A stretch of DNA of 64,000 bases from Lacrimispora xylanolytica (GCF_026723765.1 NZ_CP113524.1:2093001-2157000), one strand, 5' to 3'. Positions 44,468 through 53,143 are shown, counted from the stretch's first letter. Translations and numbers: made by a program. Notes: generated by a model from the sequence alone, not told the origin.

Positions 44468-46138
44468 ATGGAAAAAGTGAAAGATCAATTTGCAATATAT
44501 TCAAGAAAATCAAAATTCACCGGAAAAGGGGAGAGTATCGGGAATCAGATTGAATTATGCAGGCAGTATCTGTGCAGCCATTATGGAGAAAGCTATGGGG
44601 AAAATGCCTATGTTTATGAAGATGAAGGTTTTTCTGGAGGAAACCTGGACCGGCCTCAGTTTAAAAAGATGATGCAGGAGGCAAAAAAGAAACGATTTAC
44701 TGCAATTGTCTGTTATCGTCTTGATAGAATCAGCCGTAATATTGGCGATTTCGCAAATCTGATTGAGGAATTGAATGAGATGCATATTTCCTTTATTTCA
44801 ATCAAGGAACAGTTTGACACCTCTTCCCCAATGGGAAGGGCCATGATGTATATAGCCTCTGTATTCTCCCAGCTGGAGAGAGAGACTATTGCAGAGAGGA
44901 TCCGGGATAACATGCATGAACTGTCAAAAAGCGGAAGGTGGCTGGGCGGAACGACTCCGACTGGTTATAAGTCTCAAAGTGTTAAAACCCTTACAGAAGA
45001 GGGGAAGGTTAAAAAAGCATATCAGTTAAGGCTCGTTCCTGAGGAAGCCAAGCTTGTTCGCCTGATATATGAAACGTTTATGGAAACAGGATCTCTAACA
45101 CAAACGGAAACGTATCTGATTCAAAATGGATATAAGACCAAATATAACCGGCTGTTCAGCCGCTTTGCCATTAAGGCAATTCTTAGGAATCCTGTTTATA
45201 TGACAGCTGATATGGAGGCCTATGATTATCTGAAGAAAAAAAAGGTGGATTTATTTGCGGAAAAGGAAGAATTTAATGGCCAATTTGGTGTTATAGCATA
45301 CAATCGTACCCTTCAAAAGCCTGGAAAAGCTCATGAGATGAGAGAGATGGATGAATGGATTGTCGCCGTTGGAAAGCATGAAGGCCTTATTCCTGGGGCC
45401 ATGTGGGTCAAGGTTCAAAAGCAGCTTGACCGGAATAAATCTAAAAATTATAGAAAACCAAGGAGCAATGTGGCCCTGATGTCCGGCCTTTTATACTGCA
45501 GTGAATGCGGAGATTATATGAGGCCAAAGCTATCCGGCCGTTTCAATCAGGAGGGAGAACAAATTTATTCCTATTTGTGTACCATGAAGGAAAGAAGCCG
45601 AATGAAATGCTGCGGCATGAACAATCCAAACGGAAATCTTCTTGATCAGATGGTATTAGAGGAAATTAAAAAGATAGCTGAGAATAAGGAGGAATTGGCA
45701 CTACAGTTAAATCAATATGAAAAACTTCTTGACGAGGGCCGTCAGGAATCAGAAGCAGATATATTGCGTCTGAATGAGGAAATTCTACATTTGGATGAAG
45801 AAATTTCCGGTCTTGTTGCCTCTTTGAAAAAAGCAGGAGGAACAGCGGCAGAAGAATATATAGTTGCCCAGATTGAAGAGCTTCATCAGAGGAAAGAGGA
45901 AATAAGCAGCCATTTAGAAAGGCTTAAGGTATCCTTAATCAACCAGGAGCTTTCCGACGGGGAGGCAGAGCTTGTTAAAAAAACATTATCTTCCTTTTCA
46001 AACACTCTGGACACCATGGATGTGGAGCAGAAGCGAATGGCAGTCCGGGCATTTATAAAGAGAGCCGTGTGGGATGGAAAAAACATACATTTATATTTTA
46101 TAGGGTCAGAAGAGCCGTCAGGAGAGTCTAGCAAATGA
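44468..46138 (+). CDS. large serine recombinase, SpoIVCA-like (element 1)
   Basis: A 556-residue site-specific recombinase that should excise element 1. N-terminal resolvase domain with the nucleophile Ser in FAIYSRKS (about residue 12), the Arg pair in CYRLDRISRNIGDFANL, then the recombinase domain (about 160-290), a zinc ribbon (CSECGDY and CTMKERSRMKCC) and a C-terminal coiled coil rich in Glu and Leu (400-490). The stop codon TGA (46136-46138) is the end of the AATGA core, so the gene ends exactly at the attachment site and stays complete in the excised circle. This placement matches spoIVCA. Confidence 0.93.
   Translation: MEKVKDQFAIYSRKSKFTGKGESIGNQIELCRQYLCSHYGESYGENAYVYEDEGFSGGNLDRPQFKKMMQEAKKKRFTAIVCYRLDRISRNIGDFANLIEELNEMHISFISIKEQFDTSSPMGRAMMYIASVFSQLERETIAERIRDNMHELSKSGRWLGGTTPTGYKSQSVKTLTEEGKVKKAYQLRLVPEEAKLVRLIYETFMETGSLTQTETYLIQNGYKTKYNRLFSRFAIKAILRNPVYMTADMEAYDYLKKKKVDLFAEKEEFNGQFGVIAYNRTLQKPGKAHEMREMDEWIVAVGKHEGLIPGAMWVKVQKQLDRNKSKNYRKPRSNVALMSGLLYCSECGDYMRPKLSGRFNQEGEQIYSYLCTMKERSRMKCCGMNNPNGNLLDQMVLEEIKKIAENKEELALQLNQYEKLLDEGRQESEADILRLNEEILHLDEEISGLVASLKKAGGTAAEEYIVAQIEELHQRKEEISSHLERLKVSLINQELSDGEAELVKKTLSSFSNTLDTMDVEQKRMAVRAFIKRAVWDGKNIHLYFIGSEEPSGESSK
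46134..46138. other. right attachment core of element 1 (attR)
   Basis: AATGA at the recombinase stop codon. In the sigK frame it reads AAT-GA(A), giving N-E-I-L-M, the expected continuation of piece 1. Confidence 0.88.
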
Positions 46139-46435
46139 AATCCTTATGCTCCTTCGTGCGAATAAAAAATATTCAAAAGAGGTTTCTTTGTATGAACCCA
46201 TAGGCGTAGACAAGGATGGAGAGACTGTAAGTCTTGTAGATGTGATTGAAGTGGAAAATAAAGAGACACTGGAAACCATTATTTTAAAGCAGGATATCAA
46301 GGAATTGTATCAGGCTTTTGACAGTTGTTTAAAAGACAATGAAAAAACAATCATTGGCATGCGGTATGGGCTTCACGGAGGAAAGGAGTATACCCAGAGA
46401 GAAATTGCTGATCTCATGGGAATATCCCGATCTTA
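46134..46435 (+). CDS. sigK: sigK, piece 2 of 3 (regions 2.4-4.2)
   Basis: The middle of SigK. From the AATGA core it reads N-E-I-L-M-L-L-R, then SKEVSLYEPIGVDKDGE, region 3 and region 4.1 (NEKTIIGMRYGLHGG), and the first half of the 4.2 helix-turn-helix (YTQREIADLMGISRSY). No start codon is needed once joined; ATG 46146 is internal. After S-R-S-Y the family expects V-S-R-I/L-E-K-K-A-L, but the sequence changes to SAVIIGIKN and stops at 46466. The expected residues are found at 54717, so piece 2 ends at the TA of 46434-46435. Confidence 0.92.
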
Positions 46436-46445
46436 CTCCGCTGTC
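46425..46445. other. left attachment site of element 2
   Basis: The sigK match ends at TCTTA (46431-46435). TA (46434-46435) is shared with 54714-54715. Joining here gives S-Y-V-S-R in frame. Confidence 0.7.
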
Positions 46446-46570
46446 ATAATAGGGATAAAAAATTAATAATAATTATTTGGCAATAGAATCTAATAAAAAG
46501 AGAATAATTTGTATCATTTTGTAAAAACAAAGAATCAATCCTCTGATTATTTAAGGAAAACAGAAAAAAC

Positions 46571-46599
46571 TTGCATAATAATTTTGTACATGTTAATAT
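46571..46599 (+). promoter_or_regulatory. promoter of the polysaccharide deacetylase
   Basis: TTGCAT (46571-46576) and TAATAT (46594-46599), 17-bp spacer. The resulting leader of about 140 bases contains a good ribosome site before the two-codon frame ATG-CAT-TAG at 46668, and an AGTTAGAT/ATCT-AACT imperfect stem. Confidence 0.55.
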
Positions 46600-46743
46600 G
46601 AATGTGTAAATATTTACCAATTAACTGTGATGATGTTACATATCAGATATTTTGAGGGGAGATTTATATGCATTAGACTTAAACTAGTTAGATTCGCTCA
46701 GGTGTGATATCTAGCGTTGTCCAACTAATAAGGGGGATTTAGT

Positions 46744-47418
46744 ATGAAACGAAACGTAAGATTTCTACTGACATCTGCATTGGTACTGACCGTAGGGTTA
46801 TTAAAGTTTACCAACGTTTATGCCCAGGAGACGACATCAGCAAACATAGTTGATGTGAAAGCGGCAGCTTATGCCGGGAATGTATACCTTACCTTTGATG
46901 ACGGCCCGAATAATGCAACTTCACAAACTTTAATATCCAATCTTAAGAAAGCTGGATGCTACCAGGCAACATTATTTGTCTGGGGAAACAAAATTGCCGG
47001 CAATCAGGCTGCATGGAATGCCTATGTAAACTCAGGCTTCAGCCTTCAAAATCACAGCTGGACTCATTCTCAGATGAGCAGCTGGAGCTATCAGCAGGTT
47101 TATAACGATTTCCAGAAATGCAACCAGGCCATTCAAAACGCTGGTAAGCCAAGGCCAACCAAGGTGAGATTACCCTATCTTTACAACAATAATACCATCA
47201 CTCAGGCATGTTCCGCATTAGGCTTATCCATTGTTACTCCGACTGTCTATACAAGCGACTGGGAAGGCGCGAGTACACAGACAATTATCAACTCCTGTAA
47301 TAATTTAAGGGCTGGCGGAAATCCTCTGATGCATGATGCCTATCAGACGACACTTCAGGCACTTCCGACAATCGTTAATAATTTAAAAAATCGTGGCTTC
47401 GGTTTTGCGCAGTATTAA
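46744..47418 (+). CDS. secreted polysaccharide deacetylase (CE4/NodB), cargo of element 2
   Basis: A 224-residue exported enzyme. Signal peptide residues 1-27 (LLTSALVLTVGLLKFTNVYA, cut before QE). The NodB domain begins VYLTFDDGPNNAT (catalytic base and metal Asp), with the metal His pair in NHSWTHSQM, the RLPY motif (VRLPYLYNNN; family R-P-P-Y/F) and LMHDAYQTT near the end. It would remove acetyl groups from chitin-like, xylan or peptidoglycan sugars outside the cell. The ribosome site AGGGGG is strong. Deacetylases modify spore cortex in Bacilli, but a spore link here is only suggested by position. Confidence 0.88.
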   Translation: MKRNVRFLLTSALVLTVGLLKFTNVYAQETTSANIVDVKAAAYAGNVYLTFDDGPNNATSQTLISNLKKAGCYQATLFVWGNKIAGNQAAWNAYVNSGFSLQNHSWTHSQMSSWSYQQVYNDFQKCNQAIQNAGKPRPTKVRLPYLYNNNTITQACSALGLSIVTPTVYTSDWEGASTQTIINSCNNLRAGGNPLMHDAYQTTLQALPTIVNNLKNRGFGFAQY

Positions 47419-47442
47419 GCTAGGATTGTACATAACTTATAC

Positions 47443-47473
47443 ACGCTGCCTGTTTTCTTGGGCAGCGTTTTTA
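47443..47473 (+). terminator. terminator of the deacetylase gene
   Basis: CGCTGCC (47444-47450) pairs with GGCAGCG (47461-47467), followed by TTTTTATT. Confidence 0.8.
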
Positions 47474-47499
47474 TTCACTACATGAAAAAAGGGGTAAAT

Positions 47500-49287
47500 A
47501 TGAAGAAAAAGCTTTGGCTGCCTTTATTGCTTCTTTTTCTGCTGATTGCTGTATCTTTTGTATATTTCAGGAAAGAAGCATCGAGGACATGGGAGCAGGC
47601 CAATGGTCCATATGGAGGATATATCTTATGCATGGCAGCTGAGAAGGAAAAGGTTTTTGCGGGAACGCAAGGAAGCGGTGTCTTTGTCTCCACCAATGAG
47701 GGGGCTGGCTGGAAAGCTGCGAATGATGGCTTAGACAGCGATCATGTATATTCCCTGGCCATTAGCGGGACAATGATATTTGCAGGAACCAGCGCGGGCA
47801 TCTATTCCTCACCAATGGATGAGATACGCTGGCAAAGTGTAGATTCTAAGTATCAGGATGTTATGGTCTATTCCATTGCAGGAACAGATGAGAAGCTCTA
47901 TGCAGGAACCAGCAAAGGCATTCTATATTCTGCAGATCATGGCATAAACTGGAAAGAGATGAACGAGGGTTTAACTTCAAGCAATGTAAATTCAATAGTC
48001 GTAAGTGGTACAGACTTATTTGCAGGAACAGAGGAAGGCGGTATCTACCGGTCTTCTGATCAAGGCGATCATTGGATACAGGTCAATAATGGCCTGACCA
48101 ATCTGCAAGTCACTTCTCTTGCAGCAAGCAATTCTGCAATCTATGCCGGTACTCTTGGAGGAGGTATATTTATGTCTGATAACAATGGAGAGAGCTGGCA
48201 GTCCTTAGACATGGGAGAGACCAGTAAAAATGTCAATTCCTTATCCATAAAGGAAACCAATGTTTTTGCAGGAACAGAGGAAGGGATATTTCTTTTTGAC
48301 GGCACTGGCTGGAAGGCGGTTAATAATGGTCTGACCAATCATTATGTATATACTTTGATTGCAGATGATTCCTGTATTTATGCCGGAACCAACGGAGGAG
48401 GAGTATTTGTCTCTCTTGATGATGGGGAAAGCTGGAATAAAATCAATGAAGGATTGATGAACACTCATATCAGTTCTTTTGCCTCTCATAACAAGGAAGT
48501 TTATGCCGGCACCAGCGGCGCAGGTGTCTTCGTTTCTCAGGATGGGGGACTGAACTGGAAGGAAGCTGGAGCAGGATTAACTAATCCCTTTGTTTTTTCT
48601 CTTGCGATTAATGATACAGGTATTTTCGCAGGCACAAACGGCGGTGGAATCTTTTTATCCACAGATCAGGGAAAAACCTGGAATGAGATGAATTCCGGGC
48701 TTACCAATAAGTTTGTCTATTCTATTGCAATCAATGGCAATGATATCTTTGCTGGTACCTTTGGAGGCGGCATATTCCGTTCCAGTGATAATGGAAACAG
48801 CTGGGAAAGTGTTAACCAGGATATCACCAATTATTATATTAGCTCTCTTGCGGTAAGCGGCAAGGAACTTTATGCCGGCACTTTTGGCAGCGGAGTGTTC
48901 CGGTCATTTGACAATGGAGAAAACTGGGAGGAGGTTAACAATGGAATCACCAATGCCCAGATCTTTTCACTGACCGGCAATGAGTCCTTTATTCTGGCAG
49001 CTACACCGGGGGATGGTGTATTTCTATCTACAAACAAAGGAGACAGCTGGAAGCCGGTCAATTCAGGTTTAACCAGTGGAAATATCAATGCCCTTGCTGT
49101 CAGTAAATCAGCTGTTCTTGCAGGCACTTATGGTGGCGGTATGTATCATTCTTTTGATGAAGGGAAAAACTGGAGTGATTTCAATGCCGGTCTGGAGTCC
49201 ATAGATGTTTATTCTATTTTAATCGGAGATAATAATGTATTAGCCGGAACCAGCGGAAAAGGTGTCTGGACACGGTCTGATAAATAA
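47500..49287 (+). CDS. exported Asp-box beta-propeller protein, about 14 repeats
   Basis: A 595-residue protein with an N-terminal hydrophobic signal or anchor (residues 5-20, LPLLLLFLLIAVSFVYF) and then about fourteen repeats of roughly 41 residues. Each repeat has a strand ending in xFAGTxxGGIF and an Asp-box S-x-D-x-G-x-x-W (for example STDQGKTWNEMNSGL). The final GTSGKGVW completes the first partial repeat, consistent with two seven-bladed propellers or one large one. It resembles Ycf48/sortilin-type propellers, which bind partners and are not usually enzymes. ATG 47500 after GGGG is preferred to 47458. Confidence 0.82.
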   Translation: MKKKLWLPLLLLFLLIAVSFVYFRKEASRTWEQANGPYGGYILCMAAEKEKVFAGTQGSGVFVSTNEGAGWKAANDGLDSDHVYSLAISGTMIFAGTSAGIYSSPMDEIRWQSVDSKYQDVMVYSIAGTDEKLYAGTSKGILYSADHGINWKEMNEGLTSSNVNSIVVSGTDLFAGTEEGGIYRSSDQGDHWIQVNNGLTNLQVTSLAASNSAIYAGTLGGGIFMSDNNGESWQSLDMGETSKNVNSLSIKETNVFAGTEEGIFLFDGTGWKAVNNGLTNHYVYTLIADDSCIYAGTNGGGVFVSLDDGESWNKINEGLMNTHISSFASHNKEVYAGTSGAGVFVSQDGGLNWKEAGAGLTNPFVFSLAINDTGIFAGTNGGGIFLSTDQGKTWNEMNSGLTNKFVYSIAINGNDIFAGTFGGGIFRSSDNGNSWESVNQDITNYYISSLAVSGKELYAGTFGSGVFRSFDNGENWEEVNNGITNAQIFSLTGNESFILAATPGDGVFLSTNKGDSWKPVNSGLTSGNINALAVSKSAVLAGTYGGGMYHSFDEGKNWSDFNAGLESIDVYSILIGDNNVLAGTSGKGVWTRSDK

Positions 49288-49296
49288 GTTGAATCT

Positions 49297-49348
49297 GCTG
49301 TATATTCCTTTCGTCTTTAAAGCGACGGGAGAATATACAGCTTTTTTA
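49297..49348 (+). terminator. terminator of the beta-propeller gene
   Basis: A perfect 11-bp stem, GCTGTATATTC (49297-49307) with GAATATACAGC (49331-49341), followed by TTTTTTA; an inner CGTC...GACG pair extends it. Confidence 0.85.
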
Positions 49349-49383
49349 TTATATAGGAAAGAGCACTCCCTGCAGGATGCACA

Positions 49384-49452
49384 TGACGCTTAAGAGGAAG
49401 ATGTCACTAAAGTGACGGCGCGTCAGCACCAGAGTCTGATAAGTCAGACTCT
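49384..49452. repeat. cluster of inverted repeats ahead of the recombinase operon
   Basis: Three nested or adjacent stems: TGACGC (49384-49389) with GCGTCA (49420-49425); inside it GTCAC-TAAA-GTGAC (49403-49416); then AGAGTCTGA-TAAG-TCAGACTCT (49431-49452), a perfect 9-bp stem. No coding frame explains it. Confidence 0.65.
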
Positions 49453-49535
49453 TTCTTGTGTACAAGGAGCTTGTGATAGCATAGGACAATCCGGGAACTG
49501 CATACATTGAAACTGTAACTGAGATGAGAGGAAGA

Positions 49536-49781
49536 ATGGAATTGCCCAGCAAAGAAATACCAGATGATTCAGAGTTTCGTAAAGAAGATCTTGTTGACAT
49601 CAGTTCAGTTCAAATTGATACGAATCTGCCAAAGGAAGAACGAATCCAAAGCTTTTTAAAACAGATTAAAAATCCATACTTATTCCGTTATGGAGATATG
49701 GTAATTCATTCTGTTTTTTCAGAGACAGAGGTTACATTGGATGAGAGACTAAAACAATACTTTCGGATAGAAAGCAGGTAA
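49536..49781 (+). CDS. small recombinase-associated protein (DUF6870-like)
   Basis: An 81-residue acidic protein (LVDISSVQIDTNLPKEERIQ, FLKQIKNPYLFRYGDMVIH, ETEVTLDERLKQYF). The pattern 'NPYxFxxGDxVV...VTLxxRLxxYF' recalls small DUF6870-type proteins of clostridial mobile elements, by memory only. It precedes the three recombinases by 135 bp and could be an accessory factor. ATG 49536 lies close to AGAGGA (3-base spacing); ATG 49524 is an alternative. Confidence 0.55.
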   Translation: MELPSKEIPDDSEFRKEDLVDISSVQIDTNLPKEERIQSFLKQIKNPYLFRYGDMVIHSVFSETEVTLDERLKQYFRIESR

Positions 49782-49916
49782 AGGATTGGAATGAAAAAGC
49801 AAAAACAAGGTTTTACACAGGTGCGTGTTATGAGATTATATGATATAAAATACATAGGGATAATATGGAACCGCCTGGGTTTTTGCTGATACAGTGAATG
49901 CTTAGGAGGTTTTTTT

Positions 49917-51551
49917 GTGGAATCAATTCAGGAAAACAGAATATATCACGGCGCTATATATATCCGGTTATCCAAAGAAGATGGAGATAAACAGGAAAGC
50001 AATAGTGTTGGAAATCAACGGGAGTTGATTCTTTCATTTTTAAAAACGAAACCAGAAATAGTGGTATGCTCGGAACGCATCGATGATGGTTATAGTGGGG
50101 TATCCTTTGAACGGCCTGCGATCAAAGCGTTATTTGAAGACATAAAGGCAGGAATCATTGATTGTGTCATTGTAAAGGATTTATCCCGCTTCGGCAGAAA
50201 TTATATAGAAACAGGAAGATACATAGAACAGGTCTTTCCTTTTTTAGGGGTCAGATTCATAGCCATTAATGACGGATTTGACAGCAAAATATCACAAAGT
50301 CAAACGGATGGAATTATAATTCCTTTTAAAAATCTAATGAACGATGCCTATAGCCGTGACATTTCCGTAAAAGTAAGGAGCCAGATAAAAGTCAGATATT
50401 CCCGGGGCGAATATATCGGTGCCTTTCCAGTTTATGGGTACGTCCGTTCAAAGGAGGATAAACATAAGCTGGTAATTGATGAGTTTGCAGCAATGACAGT
50501 GCGTGATATTTTTAAATGGAAAATCAAGGGGTACAGCAACCAGAAGATTGCAGAGCGTTTGAATGCAGCAGGAATATTATCACCTCTGGAATATAAGCGG
50601 ATGCTAGGCTGGGCATTCAGTACAACCTTTAAGCTTAAGCCCGTAGCCAAATGGTCAGCCCAGGCCGTAAGCCGTATTTTGGAAAATGAGATATATACGG
50701 GCAACATGGTTCAGGGAAAGGAAAGCTCTCCTAATTATAAGGTGAAAAAGAAATTCAAAAAACCAAGATCAGAATGGGCAATTGTGGAAAACACCCATGA
50801 TGGAATTATTACAAAAGAAGACTTTTTCCTTGTCAGACGAATCATTTCTACAGATACCAGAACAGCTCCGGAGCAAAAAGAACTATATCTTTTTTCCGGC
50901 ATATTAACATGCGGGGAATGTGGAAAAAGCATGATACGAAGACCAGTAAAATCTGGTGGTAAGACATACATCTATTATATATGCAGAACAAACAAAATAG
51001 ATAAAACAAGATGCAGCAACGCAAACAGGATTGGTGAGCTTCGACTTAAGGCCTGTGTTCAGGAGGTCATAAGGCAGGAAATTAATATCTTCAGTAAGGC
51101 AGACGACATCCTTACCTATATGGATACCCTTCCAGGGAAAGATAATGAGGTTACAAAGTATTGTAAGCGATTGGAAAAGAAACGAGAAGAGTATGAGTAT
51201 TACCAGAACCTGATTATGGGGTTATATGATGATTATAAAAAAGAGATTTTAAACAGGGAAAATTATAATAGTATGAAATCCGTCTATGAAACAATCATAG
51301 ACGAGATTTGCCAGACCATAGGAGTATTGGAAGAAGGTTTAAAAGAACTTTTAGAAAATAATAATTCCAAGAATCAATGGCTGGAAGAATTCAGAGACAT
51401 AAAGAACATCACAGAGATCAATCGTTCTCTGCTTCTTTTTTTCGTAAAAGAGATTGTGGTATCAAATAAGAACTATATCCAGATTATTTTTAATTTTAGG
51501 AATGAAATTACGGTACCCATGGGAGTTGAAGGAGATGGCCAGAACAAATAG
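49917..51551 (+). CDS. large serine recombinase 1 of 3 (element 2)
   Basis: A 544-residue recombinase, GTG start with AGGAGG 6 bp upstream. Resolvase domain: nucleophile Ser in IYIRLSKEDGD (about residue 18), VKDLSRFGRNYIETGRYIEQ with the catalytic Arg cluster, then the recombinase domain, a zinc ribbon (CGECGKSM and CRTNKIDKTRC) and a coiled coil near the C-terminus. All catalytic residues I can recognise are intact. It overlaps the next gene by 17 bp, which implies coordinated synthesis of the trio. Confidence 0.93.
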   Translation: MESIQENRIYHGAIYIRLSKEDGDKQESNSVGNQRELILSFLKTKPEIVVCSERIDDGYSGVSFERPAIKALFEDIKAGIIDCVIVKDLSRFGRNYIETGRYIEQVFPFLGVRFIAINDGFDSKISQSQTDGIIIPFKNLMNDAYSRDISVKVRSQIKVRYSRGEYIGAFPVYGYVRSKEDKHKLVIDEFAAMTVRDIFKWKIKGYSNQKIAERLNAAGILSPLEYKRMLGWAFSTTFKLKPVAKWSAQAVSRILENEIYTGNMVQGKESSPNYKVKKKFKKPRSEWAIVENTHDGIITKEDFFLVRRIISTDTRTAPEQKELYLFSGILTCGECGKSMIRRPVKSGGKTYIYYICRTNKIDKTRCSNANRIGELRLKACVQEVIRQEINIFSKADDILTYMDTLPGKDNEVTKYCKRLEKKREEYEYYQNLIMGLYDDYKKEILNRENYNSMKSVYETIIDEICQTIGVLEEGLKELLENNNSKNQWLEEFRDIKNITEINRSLLLFFVKEIVVSNKNYIQIIFNFRNEITVPMGVEGDGQNK

Positions 51552-53127
51552 AAACAATCAGGAGGTTTTAAAAGAGACCGTTGAAAAAAACTTTTTAACA
51601 GCCATTTATGCCCGCCTTTCCATAGAGGACAATGGGATTGACAGTGATTCCATTGAAAATCAGGTGTACTATCTAGAAAAATATGTGAAGGAGCATAAAG
51701 AACTAAAGCTTATTTCCACTTACTGTGATAATGGATTGACAGGAACCAATTTTGACAGGCCAGGGTTTCATGCCATGCTTGATGATATCAAAAGCAGTAA
51801 GATTAATTGCGTGGTTGTGAAAGATCTGTCCCGGTTTGGAAGAAATTATATGGAGACAGGGAACTATCTGGAGAATATTTTCCCTTATTTAGGAGTGCGT
51901 TTTATATCTGTGAACGATTCTTACGACAGCCAGAAGGCAACGTCCAACGAAGGGCTCTCCCTTTCCCTTAAAAATGTGTACCATCATATTTATGCAAAAG
52001 ACATTTCTAAAAAAGTCTGTACCTTACTTGATGTGAAGAAAAAGAAGGGACTGTTCTTGGGGAGATTTGCTCCTTACGGGTATAAAAAGTCAGACATGAA
52101 TCCACGTCAGCTGGAGATAGAAGAAAAAACAGCTTCTGTGGTGAGGGAAATTTTTTTCCTTAGAATGAGTGGGCTGGGGGCTGTAAAAATAGCCAGAAAG
52201 TTAAATGACAATGGTATTCCATGCCAGACAAGAAGACTTTATCATATGGGATTATTAAAAGGGACCAGCGGTGAAGCCAATGCACTCTGGTCTGGCTCTT
52301 CTATTGTAAGTATTCTTGAAAATCCCGTTTACTGTGGCTGTATGGTGGAGCGTAAAACGGAGCAGTCCTATTACAAAGGCGGCAGAAAGCAAATGATTCC
52401 CAAAGACCAATGGAATTATATTGAAAATACCCATGAACCTATTATTGATTGGGAATTGTTTGCAAAAGTCCAGGCTTTATTGGAAGAATCAAGGCAAAGC
52501 AGAAAAAATAAAGGAGGAAACCACCGGGAAGATACAGAAAATCCCTTAAAGGGCCTTATTGTATGTGGTTGTTGTCAGGGGAAAATGATACGGGACAGCG
52601 GATATTTTAATCAGGATGGAAACTTAATACATCATCGCTTCATCTGCCGGAGAAAGTATTTAAAACAGCTGGGATGCGAGGCAGAAAGTGTACTGGAAGC
52701 AGATCTTTTGTCTATGGTGACTGAATCTGTCACAAAGCAGTTAAACGTTCTTGTCAGCCCAGGGTGCCATGAACAGTCTAATATAGTATTTGATACAACC
52801 AGGAAGCTGGAACAGAACCAGGCAGCGTTTCTGGGAAGAGATATCAAAGAATTGGAACAGTATCAGAATTATAAACGAGGGCTGTTATCCAAAGAGGAAT
52901 ACGTCAGTATACAAAGAAAATGGGAGGAAGAAAAAGAGATACTTGAGAAAGAGAAGGTAAGGCTAAAGAATCAACAGGCAGAGGAGAAACAAAAGGAGGC
53001 GGAACGGATTAAGGCAGATGAAACAAGAGATATGTGGAAATATCTTATCGATAGAATTGTAGTCTGTCAACACTGGGTGGAAATACATTATACCTTCTGT
53101 TCCGAATACGATCAGCCCCTTGCTTAA
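51535..53127 (+). CDS. large serine recombinase 2 of 3 (element 2)
   Basis: A 530-residue recombinase. ATG 51535 is preferred to the longer reading from 51454, which lies wholly in the previous gene; GGGAG lies 9 bp upstream. Nucleophile Ser in IYARLSIEDNG, then VKDLSRFGRNYMETGNYLEN, recombinase domain, and a Cys ribbon (VCGCCQGKM and CRRKYLKQLGC). A Lys/Glu-rich coiled coil (about 425-495) precedes the C-terminus. It overlaps the third recombinase gene region and the three probably act as hetero-oligomers. Confidence 0.92.
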   Translation: MARTNRNNQEVLKETVEKNFLTAIYARLSIEDNGIDSDSIENQVYYLEKYVKEHKELKLISTYCDNGLTGTNFDRPGFHAMLDDIKSSKINCVVVKDLSRFGRNYMETGNYLENIFPYLGVRFISVNDSYDSQKATSNEGLSLSLKNVYHHIYAKDISKKVCTLLDVKKKKGLFLGRFAPYGYKKSDMNPRQLEIEEKTASVVREIFFLRMSGLGAVKIARKLNDNGIPCQTRRLYHMGLLKGTSGEANALWSGSSIVSILENPVYCGCMVERKTEQSYYKGGRKQMIPKDQWNYIENTHEPIIDWELFAKVQALLEESRQSRKNKGGNHREDTENPLKGLIVCGCCQGKMIRDSGYFNQDGNLIHHRFICRRKYLKQLGCEAESVLEADLLSMVTESVTKQLNVLVSPGCHEQSNIVFDTTRKLEQNQAAFLGRDIKELEQYQNYKRGLLSKEEYVSIQRKWEEEKEILEKEKVRLKNQQAEEKQKEAERIKADETRDMWKYLIDRIVVCQHWVEIHYTFCSEYDQPLA

Positions 53128-53143
53128 AGGAAAAAGCTGGAAG

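Larger units (their letters stand above)
41849..46138 (+). mobile_element. element 1: 4290-bp skin-type sigK intervening element
   Basis: Bounded by AATGA repeats that fall at the point where the sigK reading frame breaks and resumes. It carries a GH27 alpha-galactosidase, a cytochrome b5-like repeat protein, a 57-codon gene on the minus strand and, abutting the right end, a SpoIVCA-like large serine recombinase. Position in sigK and core match the skin elements of B. subtilis and C. difficile, but it is much smaller and is not phage-like. Excision would make a 4290-bp circle and join piece 1 to piece 2. Confidence 0.92.

Noticed and set aside
46146-46466. sigK 3' fragment as a degraded pseudogene with a frameshifted C-terminus
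   Set aside because: The missing helix residues are found intact and in frame at 54716-54782, next to recombinase genes, so an inserted element explains the break better than decay.
49349-49600. 83-codon minus-strand frame at the start of the recombinase region
   Set aside because: It crosses the inverted-repeat cluster and the small + strand gene, with no ribosome site or recognisable domain.
51454-51534. longer N-terminus for recombinase 2
   Set aside because: It lies in another frame over the end of recombinase 1; the ATG at 51535 has a good ribosome site and the family N-terminus.
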